Shown here: piece after piece, positions 7,536 through 16,169 of the stretch
Layout: every line of letters begins with the position of its first letter
How positions within the stretch are numbered: the first letter of the stretch is position 1
Made by a program: the position numbers and the translations under genes
Notes under the pieces: model-generated
The model's input: the letters and a program-made list of their open reading frames with translations, nothing else
What the model was told of the DNA's origin: nothing
The model's database searches: none
NCBI RefSeq assembly: GCF_025567285.1
Contig: NZ_JAOQJT010000002.1
Location: forward strand, 124,001 to 188,000
DNA: 64,000 bases
Direction of reading: 5' to 3'
Source: Coprococcus aceti
GTDB lineage: Bacteria; Bacillota; Clostridia; Lachnospirales; Lachnospiraceae

Positions 7536-9879
7536 GACTGAAATTTTGGCGCCGGCGGGCAACACGGAGGCGGTGAGAGCTGCAGTCAATGCATATGCAG
7601 ACGCGGTATATCTTGGAGGCAGTATGTTCAGTGCCCGGGCATTTGCCGGTAATTTTGATGAAAAAGAATTGCTTGATACCATAGACTATTGTCACAGATT
7701 CGGAGTGAAGGTCTATATGGCGATCAACACACTGCTTAAGAATGAAGAGATACAAAGGCTCCCATCATATGTGGAGCCTTATTACAGGCAGGGCGTGGAT
7801 GGGATAATTGTACAGGATATGGGAGTTGTCTCCGTTCTGGGCAAGTCGTTTCCAGACCTTCCACTGCATGGAAGTACACAGCTCAGCGTGTCCAGTTCAC
7901 AGGGTGCTGCGTTTCTGAAAAGCATAGGCATGACCAGATTTGTGCCATCGAGAGAATTGTCATTGTCAGAAATCACAGAGATCAAGAAAAATGTTGATAT
8001 AGAGGTGGAGACATTTGTCCACGGAGCGATGTGTTACAGCTATTCCGGAAGGTGCCTGATGAGCAGCTTTGCCGGAGGAAGAAGCGGTAACAGGGGAAGG
8101 TGTGCCCAGCCGTGCAGAAAGCAATATGCCTCAAATGATGTAAATGAGTATATGCTCAGCCTGAAGGATATGTGCATGTTGAAGAGTCTGAGCAGGCTCA
8201 TAGATGCGGGAATTGATTCTTTCAAGATAGAGGGAAGAATGAAAAAGCCAGAGTATGTGGCTGCAACCGTGACTGCGTACCGTGAGGTCAGAGATGCTTA
8301 TCTGGCGGGCGAATCAGTGGAGAAACTGGCAGAGGAGCAGGAGAAGAAGCTTCTCGACATATATAACAGGGGCGGATTCTACTCAGGTTATTATTACACA
8401 TCCAATGGCAAAAATATGCTTGCGAACAGCAGACCGAACCACACAGGAATTAAGGTTGGGCGTGTGAATGCGGTAGAAAAGCCATATGTGGATATAAAAC
8501 TTGACGAGAATGTATCCGCAGGCGATGTCCTTGAGATAAGAGGCAGAAATGGTGATGTGGAGCTCACATGCAATGTGGCGGCAAAAGCGGGAAAGAATGT
8601 CAGACTTAAGGCGAAGTCATTCAGGAACATTGCAAAGTTCAATGATGTATACCGTACAAGAAACGGTAAGCTTCTGGAAGATATACAGAATAATATAATA
8701 AATGCCGACAGGAAGATAGAGCTCGCTGCACATGTCAGTGCGTATGCGGATCAGCCATTAGAGCTTAAGCTTTCAACTGTAGAAGGAAAGTGTTCTGTCT
8801 CAGTCGAGGGGCCTGTGTGTACACAGGCACTTAACAAGCCTGTCACAGAGTCACAGATAGTTGACAAGATCAAAAAGACAGGCGGTACAGATTATGTGCT
8901 CGGGGATATAGCTGCTGATGTATCTGACAACCTGTTTGTACAGATAAGCGCAGTGAACAACCTGAGGCGGGAGGCGCTTGAACAGCTTGGACTGCAGATC
9001 TCACAGAGTTACAGGCGGGATGGCGGTGCAGTAAGAACTGGCCTGCCTGGCGCTGAAAGACCTCTTGAAAATGTGAAAAACAACACTGTTCACGGTGTTA
9101 CAGTTGGAGTGTCGGACGCTGACCATGTAAATATTGTTAAGAATTATAAATGGGTCAGCAATGTAATAGTAGATTATAATGTCAGAAAATATGCAGATGA
9201 ATTGAAGCAGGCCGGATTCAGAGTGATCCTTGCTCTGCCTGAGGTATTGCGGCAGAGAGAGCTTGACAGATATTCAGGCCTTTCCGGTGAACTTGGTTCA
9301 TTTGACGGTGTGATGATCAGAAATTATGATGAGCTGGGAATTCTAAAGAAGTTGGACTATAAGGGACTCGTGATCGCAGATGCCAGTCTCTATGCGTATA
9401 ATGATAATGCGTTTGATTTCTATAGAGAGAATATGGGTGATGTGTGCTTTATGTGTTCAAACGAGCTCACACTTGATGAGATACATGGTCTTTCATATGA
9501 TACACTCATAAAGCTCTATGGTCATCAGAAGGTTATGATCACTGCAAACTGTATAGCAGGCAATTACATGAACGGCTGTGCCTCAAGGAAGATGTCCCGG
9601 AATGTCCTGACGGATGACAGGGGAAACAGATTCTATGTCAGAAATGACTGTGCGCACTGCTATAACATTATATATAATGGTGTTCCTACAAATATGATAG
9701 ACAGACTGGCTGAAACCGGTATTTCAGGTAAAGACTGTTATATTGAATTTACAATTGAGGATACTAATAAAGTAAAGGATATAATGGACAGTCTGGAGCT
9801 TGCCATGTCAGGGGAAAAAGCAGTATCCATGTCTGTAGATCAGTATACCAGGGGACATTATTACAAAGGAATCGATTAA
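7525..9879 (+). CDS. Peptidase U32-family protein, RlhA-like RNA hydroxylation factor
   Basis: The 784-residue protein starts MLNKTEILAPAGN, the normal start of the U32 family, and carries the U32 signature ETFVHGAMCYSYSGRCLMSS near residue 170 and the cluster of conserved cysteines that follows (GRCAQPC). The long form with an extra C-terminal region (DUF3656-type) matches RlhA-like proteins, which in Escherichia coli hydroxylate 23S rRNA. Despite the family name, peptidase activity is doubtful. ATG 7525 is preferred over an in-frame TTG at 7510 because GGAG at 7517-7520 precedes it. A second cysteine cluster (DCAHCYN) lies near residue 713. Confidence 0.85.
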   Translation: MLNKTEILAPAGNTEAVRAAVNAYADAVYLGGSMFSARAFAGNFDEKELLDTIDYCHRFGVKVYMAINTLLKNEEIQRLPSYVEPYYRQGVDGIIVQDMGVVSVLGKSFPDLPLHGSTQLSVSSSQGAAFLKSIGMTRFVPSRELSLSEITEIKKNVDIEVETFVHGAMCYSYSGRCLMSSFAGGRSGNRGRCAQPCRKQYASNDVNEYMLSLKDMCMLKSLSRLIDAGIDSFKIEGRMKKPEYVAATVTAYREVRDAYLAGESVEKLAEEQEKKLLDIYNRGGFYSGYYYTSNGKNMLANSRPNHTGIKVGRVNAVEKPYVDIKLDENVSAGDVLEIRGRNGDVELTCNVAAKAGKNVRLKAKSFRNIAKFNDVYRTRNGKLLEDIQNNIINADRKIELAAHVSAYADQPLELKLSTVEGKCSVSVEGPVCTQALNKPVTESQIVDKIKKTGGTDYVLGDIAADVSDNLFVQISAVNNLRREALEQLGLQISQSYRRDGGAVRTGLPGAERPLENVKNNTVHGVTVGVSDADHVNIVKNYKWVSNVIVDYNVRKYADELKQAGFRVILALPEVLRQRELDRYSGLSGELGSFDGVMIRNYDELGILKKLDYKGLVIADASLYAYNDNAFDFYRENMGDVCFMCSNELTLDEIHGLSYDTLIKLYGHQKVMITANCIAGNYMNGCASRKMSRNVLTDDRGNRFYVRNDCAHCYNIIYNGVPTNMIDRLAETGISGKDCYIEFTIEDTNKVKDIMDSLELAMSGEKAVSMSVDQYTRGHYYKGID

Positions 9880-9902
9880 GATTTTTTGATAAAGGTGGAA
9901 AC

Positions 9903-11402
9903 ATGATAACAATAGTAACGGAGATAGCGAAGTATTTGATCATATTTTTTATGGTTTTATACACCGTAAAATGCTTTACGGTTTTAAAGCCTGTGCCTGC
10001 CGATAAGAAACGGCGGGCGCTTAATGTGCAGATATTTTATGTGTTCATGATACATTTTCTTTGCTATCTGACATTATATCTGCATTATGAGAAGAAGAGC
10101 ATACTTATATTTTATCTGCTACAGATGATAGTATCCATAACATATATGGTTTCATATCATGCCATTTATAAGGGCTCATCGAGACTTATAACGAACAATA
10201 TGTCATTCCTTCTTCTCATAGGTTATGTCATGCTGACAAGACTTGATTTTGACCTGGCGAAGAAGCAGTTTATATTTGCCACGATCATGTTGGTGGTGAC
10301 GGCATTTGTGCCGTTGTTCGTGGTAAAGTTCCCGCAGATAAAGAAATGGAATATATTCTATGCGGTGTTTGGTATAGGCTTCCTGTGCACGGTGTTCATC
10401 CCGCATGTGGGAGTTGATAAATATGGTTCAAACAACTGGATAAGCATAGGCGGAATATCGATGCAGCCTATGGAGATCGTCAAGATCATATTCGTATTCT
10501 TCCTTGCCAGCTCATTTGAAAAGGCAAAGAACTTTAAGGATATGATGAAAACGATCTGTGTAGCAGGACTTTTCATGCTGGTTCTGGTGGCTGAGACGGA
10601 TCTCGGTGGTGCGGTGATCTTCTTCATGGTATTTGTCATGATGCTGTACCTTGCCACTGGTAAGCACAGCATACTTATAGGCGGAGGCCTCGGAGGTTCG
10701 GTTCTTGCTGTGGTTGGATATATGCTTTTGAAGAATCATTTCAGCCATGTCACCATGAGAATTGATGCATGGCTTAACCCGATCGAATATATAGATGGAA
10801 GTGGATATCAGGTTGCACAGAGTCTGTTTGCGATAGGCTCGGGCGGATTCGAGGGAACGGGTCTGTGCCAGGGACTTCCGACATCGATACCGGTCGTGTC
10901 CAGTGATTTTATATTTGCTGCGATATGTGAGGAGCTTGGAGTTATATTTGGACTCTGCCTGCTTCTTATGTATCTGAGCTGCTTCATATATTTCATCAAT
11001 ATATCGATGAAGATAAGAGATGCTTTTTATAAGAATGTAGCCTTTGGTTTTACAATATGCTTCATATTCCAGATATTCCTGAACGTTGGCGGTGTTGTGA
11101 AGTTCATACCATCTACGGGTGTGACGCTGCCGCTTGTGAGCTATGGAGTGAGTTCGGTTGTCAGCACACTCATTATATTTGGAATAATTCAGGGTATATG
11201 TGTATTAGAGAACAGTGGAGTTGATAAAAATGTCAGACAGGAAAGTATCAGCAGGGAAGAGTGGACAGAGACCCCAGTTGCGGTCAGGGGCCAGTCAAAC
11301 AGCGGTGAAAAACAACGCAAACAGAAAAAGCCAGTCCAGCGCAAAGCAAAGACAGGATACTACAGGAAAGAGACGAACTCAGATGAATTCTGGGGAGAAT
11401 AG
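9903..11402 (+). CDS. FtsW/RodA/SpoVE-family peptidoglycan glycosyltransferase
   Basis: The 499-residue SEDS protein has about ten hydrophobic segments. It keeps the family features FKFPQIKK-like charged loops, GGISMQPMEIVKI, and the late segment GVVKFIPSTGVTLPLVSYGVSS, which is the SEDS signature. Such proteins polymerise glycan strands together with a class B PBP, and the next gene encodes one. The tail after the last membrane span is about 65 residues, very hydrophilic, and its DNA also encodes the start of the PBP in another frame (11230-11402). FtsW, RodA and SpoVE cannot be told apart from sequence alone. Confidence 0.9.
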   Translation: MITIVTEIAKYLIIFFMVLYTVKCFTVLKPVPADKKRRALNVQIFYVFMIHFLCYLTLYLHYEKKSILIFYLLQMIVSITYMVSYHAIYKGSSRLITNNMSFLLLIGYVMLTRLDFDLAKKQFIFATIMLVVTAFVPLFVVKFPQIKKWNIFYAVFGIGFLCTVFIPHVGVDKYGSNNWISIGGISMQPMEIVKIIFVFFLASSFEKAKNFKDMMKTICVAGLFMLVLVAETDLGGAVIFFMVFVMMLYLATGKHSILIGGGLGGSVLAVVGYMLLKNHFSHVTMRIDAWLNPIEYIDGSGYQVAQSLFAIGSGGFEGTGLCQGLPTSIPVVSSDFIFAAICEELGVIFGLCLLLMYLSCFIYFINISMKIRDAFYKNVAFGFTICFIFQIFLNVGGVVKFIPSTGVTLPLVSYGVSSVVSTLIIFGIIQGICVLENSGVDKNVRQESISREEWTETPVAVRGQSNSGEKQRKQKKPVQRKAKTGYYRKETNSDEFWGE

Positions 11403-12834
11403 TGACATTCTGGACAAGAAGACAAATGACAAAAAGAATGTGCCTGTTCTGGTTATAACATATTTTGTTGTCATAATCTTTATCTGTATGTTTGCATATA
11501 TTATCGTGTTTATGGTGAGGGATTCAAGAACATTCATCGCCAATTCATACAATGGGAGACAGTCTCTCTATGCGGAGAAGATAAAGAAGGGAAGCATCAT
11601 ATCCAGCGATGGAAATGTCCTTGCGGAGACATTGACGGATGATGATGGAAATGAGTACAGAAATTATCCATATTCCAATGTGTTCGCACATGTTGTCGGA
11701 TATGACAGCAACGGACAGGCGGGACTTGAGATGAGCTCCGCGTACTATCTCCTGACATCAAACCAGAACATAATCACGCAGACATACAACAAGCTCAGGA
11801 ATGAGAAGAGTCTGGGAAACAATGTCATAAGTACACTGAATACCACGCTGCAGAGCACGGCTTACGATGCACTGGGATATAATGACGGCGCTGTTGTGGT
11901 TATGGAACCGGATACTGGAAAGATCCTTGCCATGGTTTCTAAGCCAGATTTTGATCCGAACTATATAGACAGTGCGATAGAGGAAGCCCAGGATACCGAC
12001 AGCTCTTATCTGTTGAATCGTGCAACACAGGGTCTGTATCCACCTGGTTCAACCTTCAAGGTACTCACGGCTCTGGAGTATATTCATGAGAACAGCAATT
12101 ATCAGAAATATTCGTATGAGTGCGAGGGCGAGGATATATTTGACGGAGTACAGATACACTGCTCAGATTATGCGGTTCATGGAACTGTGGATCTGGCGGA
12201 CTCACTGGCGAAATCTTGTAACACTTCATTTGCCAATATAGGAATGAAGCTCAACAAGCAGTCGTACAAGGATCTGTGTGAGAAGTTCCTGTTTAACAAG
12301 GATCTTCCTTATGACGGATATTACAGAAAATCAGTATTCGAGTTAAATGCAACCTCAGATGATTCGGAGATACCGCAGACAGCCATAGGACAGGGCGACA
12401 CACTTATAACACCTCTGCACAGTGCCATGATCATGAGCACCATAGCAAACGGAGGAGTCATGATGTCCCCATATCTCATCGACAGGATAGAGACATGCGA
12501 TGGCAATCTTGTAAAGACATTCAAGCCGAACACCTACGGTAAGATCATATCTGCATCTGACGCAAGACTTCTGAAGGATCTGATGCTTGGCGTAACATCA
12601 TATGGTACGGCATCGGATGCATTTGCAGATTGCTCATATACCATAGCCGGAAAGACAGGTACTGCGGAGTTCAACGACAACATGGATTCACATTCGTGGT
12701 TTGTTGGATTCTCAAATGTTGATGATCCGGATATTGTCGTATGTGTCATAGTTGAGAATGCAAGCTCAACTGGAGCTTCAGCAAAGTATATTGCCAGACA
12801 GCTCTTTGACGCATACTATAATTATGTGAAATAA
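11230..12834 (+). CDS. Class B penicillin-binding protein (transpeptidase)
   Basis: The 534-residue protein has a basic N-terminal tail, one membrane anchor at about residues 72-95, and a transpeptidase domain with STFK at 274-277, SCN at 329-331 and KTG at 475-477. It crosslinks peptidoglycan and most likely partners the SEDS protein encoded just upstream. ATG 11230 has a GTGGAG ribosome site nine bases upstream and lies 173 bp inside the SEDS gene. A later ATG at 11383 would reduce the overlap to 20 bp but has a weaker site. The enzyme resembles short PbpA-type PBPs rather than PBP2 with a large dimerisation domain. Confidence 0.9.
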   Translation: MSDRKVSAGKSGQRPQLRSGASQTAVKNNANRKSQSSAKQRQDTTGKRRTQMNSGENSDILDKKTNDKKNVPVLVITYFVVIIFICMFAYIIVFMVRDSRTFIANSYNGRQSLYAEKIKKGSIISSDGNVLAETLTDDDGNEYRNYPYSNVFAHVVGYDSNGQAGLEMSSAYYLLTSNQNIITQTYNKLRNEKSLGNNVISTLNTTLQSTAYDALGYNDGAVVVMEPDTGKILAMVSKPDFDPNYIDSAIEEAQDTDSSYLLNRATQGLYPPGSTFKVLTALEYIHENSNYQKYSYECEGEDIFDGVQIHCSDYAVHGTVDLADSLAKSCNTSFANIGMKLNKQSYKDLCEKFLFNKDLPYDGYYRKSVFELNATSDDSEIPQTAIGQGDTLITPLHSAMIMSTIANGGVMMSPYLIDRIETCDGNLVKTFKPNTYGKIISASDARLLKDLMLGVTSYGTASDAFADCSYTIAGKTGTAEFNDNMDSHSWFVGFSNVDDPDIVVCVIVENASSTGASAKYIARQLFDAYYNYVK

Positions 12835-12879
12835 TTGCACAAAATGATGCGTATGCCATTAATACGTGATCATATTTAC

Positions 12880-12908
12880 TTTAAAAATAATTTGACATAT
12901 GATATACT
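12880..12908 (+). promoter_or_regulatory. Possible promoter of the Nudix gene
   Basis: TATACT at 12903-12908 is preceded by TG at 12900-12901 (extended -10), with a weak -35 candidate TTTAAA at 12880-12885, 17 bp away. The assignment is tentative. Confidence 0.4.
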
Positions 12909-12955
12909 GACTTCAAGTTTTAATTACACACCCGGAAGAAACAGGAGGAATTGCA

Positions 12956-13408
12956 GTGATAGAAGCAACAAGCTGTGGAGGGGTGGTAATCTTCAGAGGA
13001 AAAGTATTGTTGTTGTATAAGAACTACAAGAACAAATACGAAGGATGGGTTCTCCCCAAGGGAACTGTTGAAAAGGGCGAGGAGCACGATGAGACCGCCT
13101 TGCGAGAAGTGAAAGAGGAGACAGGTGTAAGCGCATCTATAATCAAATACGTGGGAAAGAGCAATTACACTTTTAACACGGCATTTGATGTGGTAAATAA
13201 GGATGTTCATTGGTATCTCATGATGTCTGACAGCTATTACAGCAAGCCACAGAGAGAAGAGTATTTCGTGGATTCCGGTTACTACAAATACCATGAAGCC
13301 TACCACCTTCTGAAATTTCCTAACGAGAAGCAGATACTTGAACAGGCATATTCAGAGTATGTTGATCTTAAGAAAAAGAATCTGTGGGGAAACAAGAAGT
13401 ATTATTAA
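12956..13408 (+). CDS. Nudix hydrolase
   Basis: This 150-residue protein has a complete Nudix box spanning residues 36-58, with G36, E42, R50-E51, E54-E55 and G57 in the right positions. Nudix enzymes cleave nucleoside diphosphates linked to another group. The substrate cannot be predicted here. Translation starts at GTG 12956, which follows AGGAGG by eight bases; the next ATG would remove the first strands of the domain. It is flanked by its own promoter candidate and terminator and so is probably monocistronic. Confidence 0.88.
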   Translation: MIEATSCGGVVIFRGKVLLLYKNYKNKYEGWVLPKGTVEKGEEHDETALREVKEETGVSASIIKYVGKSNYTFNTAFDVVNKDVHWYLMMSDSYYSKPQREEYFVDSGYYKYHEAYHLLKFPNEKQILEQAYSEYVDLKKKNLWGNKKYY

Positions 13409-13413
13409 TCAAC

Positions 13414-13450
13414 AAAAGGACTTCTGTATGCAGGTACAGAAGCCTTTTTA
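13414..13450 (+). terminator. Terminator after the Nudix gene
   Basis: The left arm AAAAGGACTTCTGTA and right arm TACAGAAGCCTTTTT form a hairpin with one mismatch and a six-base loop, followed by more T residues. Confidence 0.85.
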
Positions 13451-13471
13451 GTTTTCTTTTGAGGGTAAGAC

Positions 13472-14326
13472 ATGAACAGAAAGAATGCAGACAGATCAAA
13501 ACAAAAGAAAAAGAGAACAGCAAAGGATATAGTTCTGGACATACTACTGGTCGTTTTTTTACTTATAGCAGTTTGGAGCGGTGCGTATCTTGGAAGGTAT
13601 TATTATATTGCGAAGAATGCGCAGAATAACTTCAATGATCTTAAAGGAATGCTCGATACCGATGGGGATGATACCGAAAAGGTTACGGTGGAGGTCTCGG
13701 ATAAAAGTAAGGACAATGGCGAGAAGAAGATACTCAAGAAATTCGAGAAGTTATACGAGAAGAACAGTGATATTGCAGGATGGCTCACGATCGATGGCAC
13801 GACCATAGATTATCCGGTCATGTACACTCCCGATGACAACGATTATTATCTGCATCTGGACTTCGATAAGAACTGGAGTGATCCGGGTACACCGTTCATA
13901 GATACGAACTGCAGGCCGTTTGATGACAGAACGGACAATGTTCTCATATACGGACATAACATGAAGTCGGGAATAATGTTCAGAGAGCTGCTTCAGTATG
14001 AGGACGAGAGCTTTTATAAGAAGCATAAGAATATCAAGTTTGACACGTTGTATGAGACCGGAACATACGAGGTCATCGGTGCATTCCGATCGGAGATATA
14101 TCCTGACGATGACACGGATCACTATCATTATTATGAGTTCTTTAACGCTGCGGATAAGGCGAAATTTGATGAATATATTGATTTTGTCAAGTCAAACACA
14201 TCATATGACAGCGGTGTTACGGCTGAGTACGGTGATGAACTCATCACACTTTCAACATGCGCTTCACACACTGAGGATGGCAGATTTGTCGTGGTTGCGC
14301 GAAGGATAACAGGGGATGATAAGTAG
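13472..14326 (+). CDS. Class B sortase
   Basis: The 284-residue cysteine transpeptidase has a lysine-rich cytoplasmic start, one membrane span at about residues 22-44, and a sortase domain from about residue 85. The catalytic His is in IYGHNMKSG (near 163), and the catalytic Cys is C263 in the TLSTC motif. An Arg downstream (in GRFVVVARR) completes the active site. The HNM and spacing features fit class B. Such enzymes attach surface proteins to the wall. No substrate gene with a sorting signal is seen nearby. The start follows GAGGG. Confidence 0.9.
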   Translation: MNRKNADRSKQKKKRTAKDIVLDILLVVFLLIAVWSGAYLGRYYYIAKNAQNNFNDLKGMLDTDGDDTEKVTVEVSDKSKDNGEKKILKKFEKLYEKNSDIAGWLTIDGTTIDYPVMYTPDDNDYYLHLDFDKNWSDPGTPFIDTNCRPFDDRTDNVLIYGHNMKSGIMFRELLQYEDESFYKKHKNIKFDTLYETGTYEVIGAFRSEIYPDDDTDHYHYYEFFNAADKAKFDEYIDFVKSNTSYDSGVTAEYGDELITLSTCASHTEDGRFVVVARRITGDDK

Positions 14327-14355
14327 TTGACACTAAATGGGGCATGTGTTAATAT
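14327..14355 (+). promoter_or_regulatory. Promoter of tRNA-Leu
   Basis: A perfect -35 box TTGACA at 14327-14332 is 17 bp from TAATAT at 14350-14355. The predicted start point near 14362 is 10 bp before the tRNA. The -35 box begins one base after the sortase stop codon. Confidence 0.85.
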
Positions 14356-14371
14356 AACAAATGTCGCAAGC

Positions 14372-14455
14372 GCCGGCTTGTCGGAATTGGCAGACGAGGC
14401 AGACTCAAAATCTGTTGGTGGCAACATCGTGCGGGTTCAAGTCCCGCAGCCGGCA
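14372..14455 (+). tRNA. tRNA-Leu (anticodon CAA)
   Basis: The acceptor stem pairs GCCGGCT (14372-14378) with AGCCGGC (14448-14454). The anticodon stem CAGA/TCTG encloses the loop CTCAAAA, giving anticodon CAA. A long variable arm (GTTGGTGGCAACATCGT) marks it as class II, as expected for leucine, and GGGTTCAAGTCCC forms the T arm. CCA is not encoded. A consensus promoter precedes it and a strong terminator follows, so it is a single-gene unit. Confidence 0.95.
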
Positions 14456-14462
14456 TTATATT

Positions 14463-14504
14463 GAGCCTGAAACCTGAGTAGAATCAAGGGTTTCAGGCTC
14501 TTTT
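14463..14504 (+). terminator. Terminator after tRNA-Leu
   Basis: GAGCCTGAAACC at 14463-14474 pairs with GGTTTCAGGCTC at 14489-14500, followed by TTTT. Confidence 0.9.
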
Positions 14505-14551
14505 GGTATACGTGGGAATAAGATCTTGAAATGAATGGGCGGTGATATATT

Positions 14552-14773
14552 ATGATGAGTAGAAAAGTAAAACAGCAGGTGAATTCGGCTGTGAATGAGT
14601 TGGATATGAATCTGGCGAACAACTACAAGGATCTGGCGCATAAAGCCTTGAAGGAACTTGATGAGCTGGTTACGAAGCTTAATGAGGAGGGGCAGCTCAA
14701 GGAAAAGGACTACACCAAACTGAGGGATAAAGTGGATGATTACAAGAGACGTATGGCGGGATATCATCACTGA
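14552..14773 (+). CDS. Small charged helical protein of unknown function
   Basis: This 73-residue reading frame begins with two Met codons (14552 and 14555) after a purine-rich stretch containing GGGCGGTGAT. The protein is highly charged (many Lys, Glu, Asp), has no cysteine or membrane span, and reads as two or three amphipathic helices, possibly a coiled coil. I do not recognise the family. It lies between a terminator on its left and another on its right, and sigE faces it on the other strand. Codon use fits its neighbours, which supports a real gene. Confidence 0.6.
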   Translation: MMSRKVKQQVNSAVNELDMNLANNYKDLAHKALKELDELVTKLNEEGQLKEKDYTKLRDKVDDYKRRMAGYHH

Positions 14774-14812
14774 CAGTATGTCATAATGACATAATATCGT
14801 CACTGAAAGATT

Positions 14813-14866
14813 ATGACCGGGAGACTGCAGAACAACGGATGTATGTAGCTTCCCGGTCATATTTGT
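14813..14866. terminator. Hairpin terminator between the small gene and sigE
   Basis: ATGACCGGGA at 14813-14822 pairs with TCCCGGTCAT at 14851-14860, followed by ATTTG. It lies just after the small plus-strand gene and at the end of the minus-strand sigE gene, so it could serve both, though the T run is short. Confidence 0.6.
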
Positions 14867-14875
14867 CTGTGTGTA

Positions 14876-15613
14876 TCAGTATTGCTTCATTATCTCTCTG
14901 CGAAGCTTCTTGATTATTCTTTTTTCCAGCCTGGATATGTAGGACTGGGATATTCCCAGGAGATCAGCCACCTCCTTCTGAGTCTTTTCTACCCCACCTA
15001 TGGTGTTTATTCCATACCGCAGTTCTATGATGGTGCGTTCCTTTTCACAGAGCTTTGATATGGCATTGTCGAGGAGATTGTAGTCTACCTCTGTCTCCAG
15101 ATCACGGTAAACTACGTCCTCATCCGTTCCCAGAATGTCGGACAGAAGCAGTTCGTTGCCGTCCCAGTCAACATTCAGCGGTTCATCGATGGACACCTCT
15201 GTTCTGAGCTTGCTGTTGCGACGGAGAAACATGAGTATCTCATTTTCAATACATCTTGATGCGTAGGTGGCAAGCTTTATGTTTTTGTCATTTTTGAAGG
15301 TGTTTATGGCCTTGATGAGACCGATCGTGCCTATGGATATCAGATCCTCAATTCCGACACCCGTGTTGTCAAATTTTTTAGCAATGTATACGACAAGTCG
15401 CAGATTTCGCTCTATCAGCATTTTCTTTGCGGAATCCGACTGGTTGTTTGTGAGTTCGTTTATGACCACGGCCTCCTCGTGGGGCTCCAGCGGGGCGGGA
15501 AGTACCTCGGTTCCTCCAATATAATATATATCTTTGCCGCTTTTCAGGGAGCGCAGTGAAATATTGCTGGCAACAGTAAATTTGAAGTCGTTACCCCTTA
15601 TTGTGTTTAACAT
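14876..15613 (-). CDS. sigE: Sporulation sigma factor E precursor
   Basis: The 245-residue sigma-70-family protein matches mother-cell sigma-E. An N-terminal pro-sequence of about 30 residues leads into IYYIGG. Region 2 (NLRLVVYIAKKFDNTG and the GIEDLISIGTIGLIKAI core) binds core polymerase and the -10 box, and region 4 ends with the helix-turn-helix EVADLLGISQSYISRLEKR. In known systems SpoIIGA removes the pro-sequence. Here the SpoIIGA gene overlaps sigE by 23 bp and has lost its membrane half. The ATG at 15613 follows GAGG. sigG, which normally follows sigE, is not here. Confidence 0.93.
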   Translation of the reverse strand: MLNTIRGNDFKFTVASNISLRSLKSGKDIYYIGGTEVLPAPLEPHEEAVVINELTNNQSDSAKKMLIERNLRLVVYIAKKFDNTGVGIEDLISIGTIGLIKAINTFKNDKNIKLATYASRCIENEILMFLRRNSKLRTEVSIDEPLNVDWDGNELLLSDILGTDEDVVYRDLETEVDYNLLDNAISKLCEKERTIIELRYGINTIGGVEKTQKEVADLLGISQSYISRLEKRIIKKLRREIMKQY

Positions 15614-16055
15614 GTCTTTTGCCTCTTTTCATATAATATTTGCTTAAAAGAATACATTTGTCTGTGTGAAGTATATTAAATGTATTTGGGCTGATACCGA
15701 TCAGTGGTCTGTGTTCCATGTATGAGCTGTCGATGAACATGTAGTCAATGTCCATGGCGAGCATAAGCTGATTTCCGGAGCATATCGTATTGTAGGGAAT
15801 TATGTGTATTCCAGCCGGAATGTCATCACGGTAATCATATTCATATATGGAAGACGGTTTTTTGATGTAGTCATCGAGCAGTGGAGTCAGTTCCGGTGGA
15901 GCCAGTTCGATGGCTACGGCGTATGTAGTCACGGCGACGTTGCGTCCTGTGAGATTGCATCTTAGCGTGTTACCTGTGTCCAGGTAACCGATAGCATTGG
16001 TGATCCTTGAATGTCTGCCTAGTAATACATTTGTCAGAAAGTTCAAATAATTCAC
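15591..16055 (-). CDS. spoIIGA: SpoIIGA-type sigma-E processing protease, soluble domain only
   Basis: The 154-residue protein corresponds to the C-terminal aspartic-protease half of SpoIIGA, with the catalytic motif YLDTGNTL at residues 24-31. Typical SpoIIGA proteins are near 300 residues and start with about five membrane spans. None is present here: an in-frame TGA lies three codons upstream of the GTG start (16055), no other frame upstream encodes a hydrophobic segment, and only about 280 bp separate it from the next gene. The ribosome site is weak. It could be a soluble working protease, one half of a split protein, or a decaying gene. Its position directly before sigE supports the family call. 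Confidence 0.75.
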   Translation of the reverse strand: MNYLNFLTNVLLGRHSRITNAIGYLDTGNTLRCNLTGRNVAVTTYAVAIELAPPELTPLLDDYIKKPSSIYEYDYRDDIPAGIHIIPYNTICSGNQLMLAMDIDYMFIDSSYMEHRPLIGISPNTFNILHTDKCILLSKYYMKRGKRHVKHNKG

Positions 16056-16169
16056 TTCTTTTCATGTAGTGCAATTGGAATTATATATGTGGGCCGGTAA
16101 GAAAATGGTCGTATTACAATAAATGAAGCATCGATATTTCGATTGAATTTTTAATATGTTGATGGAAAT

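Noticed and set aside
11383..12834. PBP starting at ATG 11383 instead of 11230
   Set aside because: It is kept as an alternative, but its ribosome site is weaker. The upstream ATG has GTGGAG at good spacing.
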